DNA from: Zelopaecilomyces penicillatus
Lineage: Eukaryota > Ascomycota > Sordariomycetes > Hypocreales > Pseudodiploosporaceae
Length of the DNA: 64,000 bases
Direction of reading: 5' to 3'
Assembly: GCA_005765155.1 (NCBI GenBank)
Contig: VCCP01000005.1
Span: 3,968,001-4,032,000 of the forward strand
Under the pieces are notes generated by a model that saw only the letters and a list, made by a program, of their open reading frames with translations, did no database searches and was not told the DNA's origin. Position numbers and translations under genes: made by a program. How positions within the stretch are numbered: position 1 is the first letter of the stretch; each line of letters begins with the position of its first letter. Shown in pieces: positions 46,460-57,679 of this stretch.

Positions 46460-46887
46460 ATGATTATTCCCATTCGATGCTTCTCATGCGGAAAGGTAAG
46501 ACGATTTGACCATTTCTTAAGGGGAACTAACTGCTAATTTGTCATAAGGTCACCGGTGACCTTTGGGAGCGTTATCTTCAACTTATTTCAGATCCCAGAA
46601 AGACCGATGGGTAAGAGCCCTTCTACAGTTTATTTGTCTTACGATACTATACTCGTATCTAATCATTTCGGGTTAATTAGTGATGCGATGGACGAGCTCG
46701 GTCTCAAGCGCTACTGCTGCCGCCGTATGATCATGACCCACGTCGACCTTATCGAGAAACTCCTCAAGTACGCCGCCACCCAAGGTCAAATGAACCTTCT
46801 TGGAGAACCCTTTTCTAACAAAGAAACCATAGATATACTCCCGACGGCCGAAACGAGAAGAAGCAGCGATTGAACGAGCTTGCGTAG
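46460..46887 (+). CDS. RPB10: RNA polymerase I/II/III subunit RPABC5 (Rpb10)
   Basis: Four exons (46460-46495, 46549-46610, 46681-46767, 46833-46887) encode 79 aa. Rpb10 is a small zinc-binding subunit needed for assembly of all three nuclear RNA polymerases. The N-terminal MIIPIRCFSCGK has the first zinc Cys pair (CFSC), and GLKRYCCRRMIMTHVDLIEK has the second (CC). The last intron is hidden inside an open frame. The donor GTACGC at 46768 and the acceptor CATAG at 46832, with a TCTAAC branch point, yield KYTPDGRNEKKQRLNELA. That tail agrees with filamentous-fungal Rpb10, whereas reading through gives an unrelated tail. Confidence 0.95.
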
Positions 46888-49767
46888 AGCTCTCACTGGG
46901 GAAGTAGGATGACAATTGATTGCACGGCCGGCGTTCTTGGATCTTGAAAGTTTTTGTGGGGGACTGGCGCATTACAGATGGCGTGTCGACTAAGAGCCTA
47001 AATATAAGCCCTCAGTCACGGCCGAGAATAATCAGAAATCTTTGTTTACACAGCTCCGGGTTGTTCTTGTAAATCAGTGGTGTTGCAGGAACAATCATGT
47101 CACCAACAGAGCACGCGAACCTTCAGACCGCATTGTGGTGTCGCTAATGCCGGCTTACCAAGCTGACCAGATTTGACCAATACTTGTCTTGGATCAGTCC
47201 AAGTAGGAGGGAAATAAAGTATCACCCAACTACGGTTTGACTAATGGCTGAGAACCAGGTCACAAGCCAGCGTTCCATTGCTTAACAGTGGTGCAAATTG
47301 TGAGAAGGAACCCCAGAAAGCTGTTGGTGGAACCAAGCAGAGTCAATGGCTGAGCAATATGTTGCAGTCAGGTGTGAAGCCCGTGTTTGCCGTCTCGCAG
47401 AGCCGCAAAGATAACTTTGTGGCCGGCTCTGAAATCAACCTGCCTTAACATGATCCTCTGTTGCTCACCGCTGGCAAGCCGACTGCGTGAGAATGACCAC
47501 TAATGCGGAGGCTGGTTGGTCCTTGTGGGTTAGGATATTCTGCTTAGACGCCTATTAACCACCAACACATGTTTGCACAGCATTAGTGGCTGACTTGAAC
47601 CAAGCTGTCGGTGCTAAATGCGCTCGCGGTCGATCCTGCGGCCACCTCCGGGGCAGTCCGAGCAACGCGTCCACGGCTGCTGACCCCTAGCAACTCGAAT
47701 CTCTGCTGCAACTGAGATGTTTTTTTTTGTCCCTGTTGTTTTCCCCCTTCCCTCTTAGTGCCTCTCTGTGTAACCAACAACTTGAGACCAAGGGCGACTG
47801 TCGTGCGGTCCATAAGTGCAATTAGCCGTGTCAGTCAGACAGCCGTGGCGGCGGTACCAAAAAACAACAGTATTACATGCTGTATACCAAAGAATGCCTT
47901 ATCAATTGGCTTATGTGAACGATACCGGCCACCAGGCCGGCCTACGAAGCGAAGTCTTCCATCCTTGTCTCTGAAATAAGCGCCCTCAATTGAGATTTTG
48001 CCTTGTGTGGACGGATAGTCGTCCAGAAAAAATTCCACAATCGTTCGCGATCGGCGGCCCATTATCAGACCTTGTTGTGGCTCTCCACGTTTACCGCGCA
48101 AGCCACTAGACTATGCACCATTTGCGTACGCTTGATCCCAACGTTTCATCAATTCATACTGCCAAAGCGAGTGTTAGGTCCAACACGATAATACCTGCTA
48201 GGCCTACGTGGTTCCACACAGATGGCGGCTTGAGCCTGAGCACGCGTTGGCCGAAGGTCAAGATTTGCGCCCAACAACAGCGTCTATGGCTCATCATGCA
48301 ATGCAGCCCATGGATGGTATCGTTGGCAATAGGACCAGTTCACATATGAACAGTCATGTCGCCATATTTTGGCGCAGTGCTCTGCCTTGATGCTGCATGT
48401 ATCGCGGCTCAGAGGCTCCAACCGAACTTTTTCAGGGTGATGCATGTAGGCTTTGCTCGCCAGTTCGGAACTTCATACATAGTAGAGGTCAAATACTTCT
48501 TCAAGTTACGATGAAGCTAACATTTAGTCCGAGGCGCACAGGGCAATGATCCATGCGCGGGCCAGGAGGCATGTCAGATGACAAGAAGCCAATGCATATA
48601 ATACAAGGTTGTCGAATCGAGCTGTGCTGGGTTTGACCGCCGCACCTGCTAGCAGGTACAGAATACATAGATGTAGAGTCTATTACTCTTGGTAAAAGTA
48701 ATTATGACATGTTGATAATCACTCGGTTGTTCGCTGTTGGCGCTCCGGCTGTCTCAATTCCAGGGTACTGTACATCTATCTCTTTGTCATGGATTGCAGT
48801 GCCTCGTTCTCAAGACCAACAATTGATAGAAGGCACCGGTAGGTGGGAGTATCGGGGCAACGATAGAGACTTGTATGAAGCAAACTCACAAGTATTATGT
48901 GTCTCTTTGTCAACTTCCAAACAAAGTGTTGTCTATCCCGCGTATATGGTGATGTCTGGCTTTTAGGTAATTATATTGGTTTGGTCCCCGGTCATATGCG
49001 TTGGTGTGGCAAATAAATGCATAGATGCGGGCAGTATCAGATGAGAAAGGACAACGGACACCGACTTTGCTCTGCTGATGCCAGGCATGGGTGTAGTTTG
49101 GAGCTTGGTGGATGCGAACGGTCCCTGGTGAAGAGTAAGCGCTCGGCTTGAGTAATTTAAGCACGAGAGTGATGCAAAACCATGTCTTGCAACCATGCAT
49201 CTCTAAGAGCTTCATACCAAGACATGACTTTTGCCATAGAAAAGCCGGATCCTCACCCCCTGTGTCTGCAGAATCTCACGGCCAGAATACATTGAGGAAA
49301 TATCATGCGATCTGTTGGTGCTAGGGCCCTAGATCTATCCAATACGTAGTAATGCCAGGACAAAAGGCAGACCTGGCAATGATTGTTCCCGGGTCGTTTT
49401 TGTGGGATCGTCTCAGGCTGCTGGGTATCGGCTTCGGCTGCCCACACCACCAGATGCCAATTGCGCTAGACAACACCACAGACCCCCGCCAGGCGGCTGG
49501 GGAGGTGGGAGGATGGCAAGTGGATCCGGATTCAAAGACCAGCCTGATTAGGGTTGCCAAAGCCGCCGGGACCAGATCGCCGGGATTTGCTCAACCACTG
49601 AGAGCAGACCAGCGGCACACCGGCGTCGCACTGAGAACCAGGCAGTTGTTGTTCCCTTGTACCTCTAGGTAGTCTAGCAACAGGGTGCAAAAAAAACACC
49701 GCCCGATACAACAGTGCCTGAATATCTAAGATACCTGGTATTACTAGGTAGGTAATTATCTACTTCA

Positions 49768-49880
49768 CTGAGATTGCTATATATTTATAAATATTGCTAG
49801 AGATTCAGGGTATTGCTAGCGATTTCTAGCGATTTCTGGATATTGCCAGAGATCTCTAGAAATTTACAGAGATTTCTACA
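49768..49880. repeat. Degenerate short tandem repeat
   Basis: Variants of ATTGCTAGAGATTTCTAG recur: ATTGCTAGAGATTC, ATTGCTAGCGATTTC, TAGCGATTTC, ATTGCCAGAGATCTC, TAGAAATTTACAGAGATTTC. About five to six imperfect units occur in A/T-rich DNA, with local palindromic cores such as AGAGATCTCT. Confidence 0.6.
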
Positions 49881-51639
49881 TGTCAGCAAATTTATCAGTT
49901 GAAGTCCCTCGGGGTGGTGGTCCCGGCTGTGTTATTTTGCACCCTGTTGTCTAGCTGGAGGTGGCCGCGGATCGTGAACCGGTCCCCGGTGCCGGGCTGG
50001 TTTGTCAATGTTCTCTGCCTGTGTCTCGCCTGGGGCGGTACCCGAGAGTTCTTTGCTGGTTCTTACGTAGTACATGATATCGCCAGCCAGTATCAATCAG
50101 CGTGCTTGGCAGGTGGTAATGTCACTAAGAGTTGGTGGGCTCAACGTTGGCGCACACTGGGCTTTACTCGGAAGTCTGATAGATTAATGTGCACAGCCTT
50201 CCAGACAGCTCCTCCTTGATTAATTGATTAAACTCTATGCCTAGTCATATCACTGGCGCAAGGCTGTCCTTCACCTGAATTCGGTGGCTTCCACACCTCA
50301 GGGTTGCTCAAGTTGTCAGATCCCGGGTAGGAGATTATTTCTGGTGGTGGTCAATTCGTTGGAGAAGCCGACGGATGAGCGATGGCGCAGGCAAGTTGAC
50401 GAGCAGGAACAACAGTTTTTAAAATAAAAAATGAATTAGAGTATCAAAAACAAGGTCGATGGGCACGCAAACCTGGAACACACTGAAATTGGGAAGAGTA
50501 TTCATCTTGACTTGTTAAATCATCGACCCGACATCGAATTACTCAAAGGAGGGGGAAGCGGCTGAGATCACCTTTCAATTTCATCAAGCAACAGCTATCA
50601 AGGTGCACATGTAGTGCTGCGTACTGTACCTGCCCATAACACCTCGGTACATTTATTGTGCAGGTATTATAATACGGCACAGGTTTTGGGGTTATTTGAC
50701 AATTCGTGCTCTGTGAAAATACTCTGGATGTATACATGTCTTCTGAAGTACGGTGATGGAGTGCGGCATTGGAGCAAATGGGAGGAGGGTCCGGACAGCC
50801 TTCACCCTTCATCCTTCACCCGCTTGCACAAGAAGACCCCAACGTGCTGCATGCGTCTTGCGAGCAGGTGAGGCACGGGAGAGCTTCAAACGGCGAGCCA
50901 TTCACAGACAGGCTTGGCAGGCTGGTGGATGGAGGCTGCATAAAAGTCGACAGGCGTGGGCGCTTAATTTCAGGTGGGTGACCCGCTGTCGCCAGCAGGT
51001 CGCCAATGGGTCGCCATTCGTCGCCAAATCCCCAAGAGGCACTGAGTAGACGTCTCTCTTCCATCTCCTCATGGTATGAGCGCTGCTTTTCGTTGCCCGA
51101 CACGCACTGCCCGTTCTGGAACAGCATGATGTTCTGCCACTATGGAGGCTAGATGAGTTTCGTCCTGTCTCGCATGTATTTTGTTAGTCTGCGAGACTCT
51201 GTCCGACCCCAAGACACCGTGCTGATAACCCATGCTGGCCCCTGTGCTCCAGCCTCCCTGACCCAAACCAGGACGTGTTCTGCTGTTGGTTGTGCGATCC
51301 GTCGGGGAATCCAACAGCAACGACAACAACAACAACATACACATCGCCGCAGATTTTTCCTTTGGCCTCCGCATACATGCAGCACTAATAAATGCTTCGC
51401 TCGGTGCAGTGGAAGGGAATGGGTGGCCAGCCGCTGCATGTGGACGCCTCCCGAGGCAAAAGCAGAGACGGAGGGAAACGAGATGCATGCAATTCGAAGA
51501 CCTGCATGCATCGAGAAGCAGACATTGGGATGCCCCAACTCGAGGCTGACGGCAGCACACCAGGCCGATGACTCTTGTCGTCGTAATGAGCACTGGCGAG
51601 CAGCCTCAATAGTCAATGTCGTCAGTTGAGCCTTGGATG

Positions 51640-52130
51640 CAGAGGTACCTATTACTAGTGTGCACCTCTCGCTTGTAAGGCCCCTCTTCCACTATCACTG
51701 AACCGCGTGAGTATGAATAGTACCTGTAGGTACCCAGTAGGTGCCTGTAGCATGATTAGCACAAAGTACCTTCTGAGGCAGTACAGAGTACTATAGTAAT
51801 AATCGTTTTTGGTTGTCCCACCTCCACCTTATGGCATGTACACAGCTACGCCTACAGGTACTTGACGTACCTACTGCTTCAACTGCATCAACATCTGTTT
51901 CTGTTTCTCATGCTGATAGTATCCATGCCGTCCATCCACCTCTGCTTTGCCCACTTCACGCATCCATCACATCCACACTTCCACATATCCGCCGCCGCCG
52001 CCGCCGCTACCGCATCCCTCCTGTCCCTCCAGGCTGTTGGACCTCTACGCCTTCTCGCAGCCCAATCTAAAGTAGGTAGTCTGTCTTTTTAGCATCAAGC
52101 AAAGGAGTACCGGTATACTGGTACTCTCGC
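51640..52130. repeat. Cluster of GGTAC / GTACC motifs
   Basis: The hexamer-like cores AGGTAC, GTACCT and AGTAC recur many times: GAGGTACCTA, AGTACCTGTAGGTACC, AAGTACCTTCTG, CAGTACAGAGTACT, ACAGGTACTTGACGTACCTA and GAGTACCGGTATACTGGTACTC. The density is far above the rest of the window. The sequences are partly palindromic. Function is unknown. Confidence 0.55.
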
Positions 52131-52874
52131 TCGCTTCGAACATCGCTGCTTTCCTCTAGGTGCCATCACCGCCCGCAACATTTCTGATATCGAGAACAAA
52201 GAAAGCTTCCCAACAGCCCCTCCAGGACTGACTGCACTGCACCGTTTGCGGCGTTTTTCTGGTGCTGGCTGCTGCTGCTGTTGTTCTCCTCCCCAGGCAA
52301 AACTGGGGCACGACACAGGGGTTTCTGGCAGTCCTGGTGCTCCCTGCTACTGCACCCTGCTGCCCCAACTGCAGGGGTCGCTGCAACCCTGGCCCATCTG
52401 CCTGGACGAAACCGCCCGTCTCTTTAAACCAGCCAGCCCGCCATCCGCCATCAGCCTTCTGCCATCCACCACCCGTTGTTGCGCTCCCGATCCTCCGCGT
52501 TGAAGTTTCGTCTTCTTCGTAGCTCGCCTTTCTGCTGTGAGCCTGCCGACCATCTCTCGGCCTGCTTTTACGGCCTACAATCGCAGCTCTACCAAACATC
52601 GTGCATTTGGGCCACACCACATCACACCAGTTCAGCAGTCGCACAGCACTTCGCCCGAGCCACTGTCTTTGCCTCGACCTTAACCACGACCTGCTCATCT
52701 AGCACGCACAGCGGGGCTCACGAGGCATTCTTTTGTCGTCCTGGAAGGTCTTTTATCAAGAATACTTCATCAAGGCGTCCGTCTATCCCGTCCTGGGGCG
52801 GATATATTAAGCATCCAGCGTCACCTGCTGTCGAGAATTGAGTGCCGCAAACGGGTGTAGCATCCGCAACTCTC

Positions 52875-55365
52875 ATGATGGCTCTCCAAGCCCCGCTACG
52901 ATCATCCACGGGAAGCTTGCAGTTTCAATATACTCATCAAGGGGATTTATCGGCGACATCAGACACAGACGGTCTAAGACCAACCTTTAGGATAATGTAT
53001 GCCCCGTTCCTGACCCAAGTTGCGTTGCCAGCAGTTACTCAACAGTCACATTCAGGTCTTCCCCTCCTCCTGCGACAGACTCCATGTCTCTCCGGCCAAA
53101 TTCTGTTAACCGGATATCATCGAACTCTATGCATATTTTGAGTCCTAGCGACATCGTCGGGCCCTCCCCTGTAACATCAAATGGCACGGAGACCACCGAA
53201 ATCGAAGATGATATGTCTGAAGAGGTTGAACTAGATTCGGTCACAGATGGGTACTCATCGCGTCGATCAGAGGTTTGTTAACCGCACTTAGAGGGCCTTT
53301 ACAGTATCGCTAACACACTTGGCAGCTTCTCATGCTCACCACTAATCTACCAGAGAATGTGCGACAGTCCAACCCGGACGAAGCAGTTTCTGTCATCCAC
53401 GCTCCAGAAAGCTTTGCAAGCTGGGTAGGTTTTGAGAAAGAAGCCTATTCCACAGAGTCAGCGAACTGACACGAGTAGACTTCCACTGAGTCCACCACTC
53501 GGCAAAGTCACCCAAACGGGAGGTCTTCACCAAAGGCAGACGAACTCAGCCATTCTGGTTCCAATGGTGGCACATATAACAATGTTAGTATTGGCACTCC
53601 AATGGATTATTACGTATTTCGTATAGAAACTGACCTTTCCGTCAAAAAGTCCTCAGGGCATCCTCCAAGGCCACCCATCTTGACAGACGTGAAGCCTGTA
53701 CGATATAGCATCGACAGCGCCACCCCACGGGCACAGGACTTGCAAGACATGCTGAGTGATGGGAGCCGAATGCGGTCAAGCAGTACTAGCAGTCTTGAAA
53801 GTACGTCATGCAGATGTTTACCTGGTAAATCTTCAGTACTAACACCAACCAGAAATCGATGAGCAAACCGAAGCTGAGGCTGACGATGACGACGACGATG
53901 ACGATATCTTTTCTCAAATGGCTCCATTACAACACGATGAAATCCATGCTCTGAGGGCTGCGCTCAATGAATGCTGGACTCTCTGCAACACATTGGCTAA
54001 TCTCAGCTCGATACATCGAGCTAGAGTTTTCAACAGCTCCGGGACGCCTGATGCGCATGAGAAGGCTTGGAAGGCCTGCTGGAAGCTTTGCAAACGGCTC
54101 TATGACAATCAAGATGAGGAACATGACTTTTTGAGTGTTAAGGTGAACCTGGATTTATGCCGAGATTTCTGTCAAGCGTTGTTTGATGTGCGGCAAAGGA
54201 AAGATGAAACCGCAGACTCGGTTTTGCGAGTCAGCTTCGAATTGAATAATCAGTGTGTATTCTTGATTCCTTGACAACGTCAAGCATGGCAGAAGCTAAC
54301 ATATTACAAAGCCTTTACAGTGCTCAGGACAGCAGAAACCTCCCTGAGCAATTTCGGGAGAGGACCCTCGATTTTTATATTACGCTCTGTCATCGTCTTA
54401 TGAAGCAACGCGGCGAACTAGAACAAGAGACCGACCAGCTGCTCCGGGCTTGCTGGACTCTCGCCGAGATGCTTTTCAGCCTTCGCCAAAATCGAAGGGA
54501 TGGCAAGCCCCCAGATGAAGAGTTGCTCGGTTCCGCTGTCCAAGCCTGTTGGGATCTCTGCGATATCTTTAGGGACGGTTGGACACAAGTGCGGCCCGAT
54601 AGAAACACACCTCGCCCAAACCAAACAAGCTTCTTCACACATTCATCTGTCGACCAAACTGGTCGCGAAAGTCGTCAATCTAATCGTTCGTCTCTGCACT
54701 CAAAGCGTGAAAGGGATAGTGTGAAGAGCTCCCACCAAGAAGAGAGGCAGCGAAAGCCCCCACCTGTTCCTGAAACGCCAGTAACAGAATTTGAGGATAC
54801 GCCCATTTCACCAGAAAGCCGATCCCCTCAGATGCCCAATATTATGGTTCTCGGACCCACTAGTGACAATGGCCGCGGTGGTAGATGGTCCAGCAGTGCA
54901 TCCAACCTCTCCAGCTACTCGCACAATAGTAACCGAACGTCAAGCACGGCGACAACAACAACGGCAACAGAAGACCCGAATATCACAAGGTCCAAGATTC
55001 TTGTCCTTCGAGCTGCCATGAACGTCGGCTTCAGCCGCGAACACATCACTGATCCGAAAATGGGGGCTGCAATATTGCAGAAATTTGTCCAGGGCTTGCC
55101 CACTGGCTCATTTGGCTCCCTCCCTAGTCACACCACTCTTCTCCAGCAGTACAAAACGTCGGTCTTGACGGACGCTTTTGTACCGCGTAACCACTCGATC
55201 CCAGCCCGTGGCAAGCGAGTTTCAGCCTTGGATATGGCCAAGAGTGTCCAAGCTGTTAGCAACAGCTCGTCTCGCTACACATACCTGCGGGAACTATTTA
55301 AATTTGTCTTCCAGTTTTCTATCGATGAAGTGGATTCACGACGAAATGTTAGCATTGCAGTCTAG
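52875..55365 (+). CDS. Unrecognised conserved-looking protein with repeated Cys-Trp helical motifs
   Basis: Six exons (52875-52996, 53056-53272, 53326-53424, 53479-53800, 53853-54252, 54312-55365) give 737 aa; all junction phases agree and intron 4 has a perfect TACTAAC branch point. The first 250 residues are Ser/Pro-rich and disordered, then comes a poly-Asp run (ADDDDDDDDIF). A helical middle region (about 280-480) repeats a motif of the form xxCWxLCxxL: LNECWTLCNTL (C294), AWKACWKLCKRL (C329), LDLCRDFCQAL (C356), DFYITLCHRL (C413), LLRACWTLAEML (C434) and AVQACWDLCDIF (C466). After a second disordered linker, the C-terminus (SKILVLRAAMNVGFSRE, GSLPSHTTLLQQYKTSV, SSSRYTYLRELFKFVFQF) looks conserved. 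I do not recognise the family. The start codon and the intron-free reading near 53584 are less sure. Confidence 0.75.
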
Positions 55366-55455
55366 AACCCCCCATTTTTGAACGTTAACGATATCCGCGA
55401 TCATGAAACGACTACCCATCATCTATTATGCCTTTGTACCCCCTTTACACTGAAC

Positions 55456-55492
<37 letters not shown>

Positions 55493-55976
55493 CTAAGAGA
55501 TATTCTCCAGGCTGTGAGAATAAAACAATACGGGCATTCTCTGGTGCCCTCTTATTACGACAACAAAAAATGAGCAGCAGCGTCAGTGAATTCATTTCAA
55601 CACGTACTAGATACCCCCCTTTGCTAGATAGATAAGGCGCTAGGAAGAAAGCGAGTAGATGTCATGTAACGAGCAGACCAGGCACAGTGGGAACGAGAGG
55701 AACAACTCTATGGTTTGGATTTGTGCAATTTAGTTTCAGAATACCTGAGGAAAGATCATGTATTCTCGCTATTTATCTCTTGGACAGCTAGTGGCTTATT
55801 TGCGCCTTTAAAATCTACCATATCATAAACTTTCATTTCTAAACATCGCTCGTCTTTGCCCTTGAGTTTCCATCAAATTCATTCATATATTTGCCAAAAT
55901 TTGCCGAATGCCCGGCTATCTTTTTTAAAGACTCCATCCAGCTATTAACCATATTCCTTTGGTTTTTGTTAGTATT
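55366..55976. other. Convergent spacer containing a CA microsatellite
   Basis: 3' flanks of two converging genes. The CA repeat is at 55454-55488; the rest is A/T-rich with no gene. Confidence 0.5.
55454..55488. repeat. (CA)n microsatellite
   Basis: About 17 dinucleotide units with one interruption (ACACACG-CACAC...), about 90 bp after the stop of the upstream plus-strand gene, so probably in its 3' untranslated region. Confidence 0.95.
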
Positions 55977-57679
55977 TCATTGTGGTGAGCTCTCCAACTT
56001 CATATTATGATCGGGAGGAGGTGATTTGCGAGATTCACCCAGAAGCCTTGGGTCAATTGTACCAACAAATGGATTGGACTCAACGCCCAGCCTCTGCTGA
56101 CCCAAACCCGACGATGGATGTAATTCGGATACTGAACCTGCTGGTAGTTGCAGATTATGTGATCTTGATAATCCAGTGGCAGAAGTAGTGGTTAATCCGG
56201 GACCTTCTGGGGCGGACGTGGTGGCAACTCTATTGCTGTCTCGGAAAACTTGACTTGATCGCCGTGACGCAGAGCTCATCGCAACTCTTGGCAGCGATAT
56301 TTTTCTCTCCTGACACAAGATACCAATCTCTCGAGCCGAGGACGCCGTGAGTCCTGTATACCTTACATTGTCGAATGGAAAAGGCATTGGTGGTGGAAGT
56401 GGCTCTAGAGGTGACCTCTCGAAAGGCGAAGGAGCTAATATATCTGTCCACCCTGGCACTCTTGTAGAGTTGAGTGTCAATACTTTGGCATCATTGTCCC
56501 AAACAGCATCTTCTATTGTTAAACCATGCAGGGCTTCGTGTTCTTGAAAGCCTGGTTGGAGATTATGCTGCTCTAATCGGTCGCCCTGCACAAAGTCTGC
56601 TCTCGGCTCGTCATGTGCTGTCGGCTGTCGTGATGTGGAATAAGTCATCTGCGGCATGGACGGGGTATATGATAGAGAATGTTGCCGCATGTGTTGTGGT
56701 GACATTGCTTGGGGCAAATGGCTTAACTGGGCTGATGAAGGGAAAGCATATGGCCCGAGAATTGTGTTGGGGTGGTTGAACATGGAGGCTGTAGATGGAA
56801 CTGTTGTTTGTCGAGGAGCGCTGGTACCACTGGAGACGGTTGTATAAGGAGCTTCTGATGCACCAGACATGGGGCGCATCCAGTTCGTACTCGGTTGTGG
56901 TGGTGTTTGTAGTGTATTGCTGCGGCCGCTTTCATAAGCAATAGGCGCACCAGCTGATGGCGATGCCTGTATATGTGCCGGCGTATGTCGGGCAGCGGCG
57001 ATGTTCCACGAATCTCGTTCTGGCGTTGACATGGAGGCTTCACCAGGTTGTGTCAAACCCACCATATTGGGGGGTGGGTTGAGGCGCTGCACCTTGGCCG
57101 TATGACTGGCAGCCCTAGATAAGATATTAGTATGATGGGATACTTCAAAGAGATGGCATAGACTAACCTGCCAACGTTTTCCTTTTCGTTTTCCATTCTC
57201 TTTCGTTTGATCGATACTGCCGAGCTATGTTTACGTTCTTTGTGAACCTCGACAGTTTGCGCCGCGGAGGAGCTGCTTTCACCGGGCTTGCTGTATAAAT
57301 CTTCTTCCTCTTCTAATTCCACGACCGAGCTAGATGAAGAAGATAGTCTGCGGCGATCTTGGCGAATGTTGATCAAAGGACTGCTATAGAGCCACGAGTG
57401 TTAGGTCGAGTTCCACGACAAAGTCATACATGAACTTGACAAAAAGGAGTAAACGCCAAAATGAAGAAGTGTTAGGAAAAAGAAGAGCAGAAACCAAACT
57501 TACTTGAACTTGGGGTCCTTTCCGTACTTGTTTTTTATGTATCGGATCTGGTTGTGGTTCAACTCACGGCCAAACTTGTGCTTGAACCTCTCCTGGATAT
57601 ACGACTGCTTCTTTTTGTTTACCACAGCCGTCAAGACCCAGTCAATCTCCTCGTCTCTATACTGAGCAGCACCAACCAT
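55977..57679 (-). CDS. Putative nuclear protein with N-terminal HTH/Myb-like domain
   Basis: Exons 57679-57504, 57383-57168 and 57114-55977 give 509 aa. The N-terminal 60 residues are compact and charged: YRDEEIDWVLTAVVNKKKQ, SYIQERFKHKFGREL and NHNQIRYIKNKYGKDPKF. The pattern of three helices with W, F and a basic recognition-helix-like end (NQIRYIKNKYG) is like Myb/homeodomain-type DNA-binding folds. A basic nuclear signal (IKRKRMENEKEN) is followed by about 350 residues of Pro/Ser/Gln-rich sequence with little predicted structure, except LTIEDAVWDNDAKVLTLNSTRVPGW, which looks conserved. I infer a transcription regulator but recognise no named family. Intron 1's acceptor is TAGCAG, so two isoforms differing by one Ser are possible. 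Phases agree throughout. Confidence 0.72.

Larger units (their letters stand above)
46888..52874. other. 6 kb gene-free region with degenerate repeats
   Basis: No conserved protein, splice-joined exon set or RNA gene was recognised on either strand. Short frames such as 47835-48101 (-) and 51153-51629 (+) lack motifs and overlap others. Notable content is a degenerate A/T-rich repeat at 49768-49880, a stretch rich in GGTAC/GTACC palindrome cores at 51640-52130, a CCG trinucleotide run near 51989-52006, and from about 52200 a pyrimidine-rich leader for the next gene. I saw no clear transposon ends. Old, mutated repeats are possible. Confidence 0.45.

Noticed and set aside
47835..48101. 88-codon minus-strand frame, followed after one stop by another frame in the same phase (47583-47813)
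   Set aside because: No conserved motif, no convincing splice pair that removes the stop, and composition like the surrounding non-coding DNA.
48062..48122. Minus-strand TAGTCTAGTGG resembling a tRNA A box
   Set aside because: No B box (GGTTCGA-type) follows and no cloverleaf can be drawn; at most a decayed tRNA-like fragment.
51153..51629. 158-codon plus and 155-174-codon minus frames
   Set aside because: Mutually antisense, low complexity, no signal or domain; likely chance.
53584..53626. Possible 43-nt intron (GTTAGT ... TATAG) in the Cys-Trp repeat gene
   Set aside because: Removing it shifts the frame into an early stop, whereas reading through keeps a continuous frame to the next good donor.
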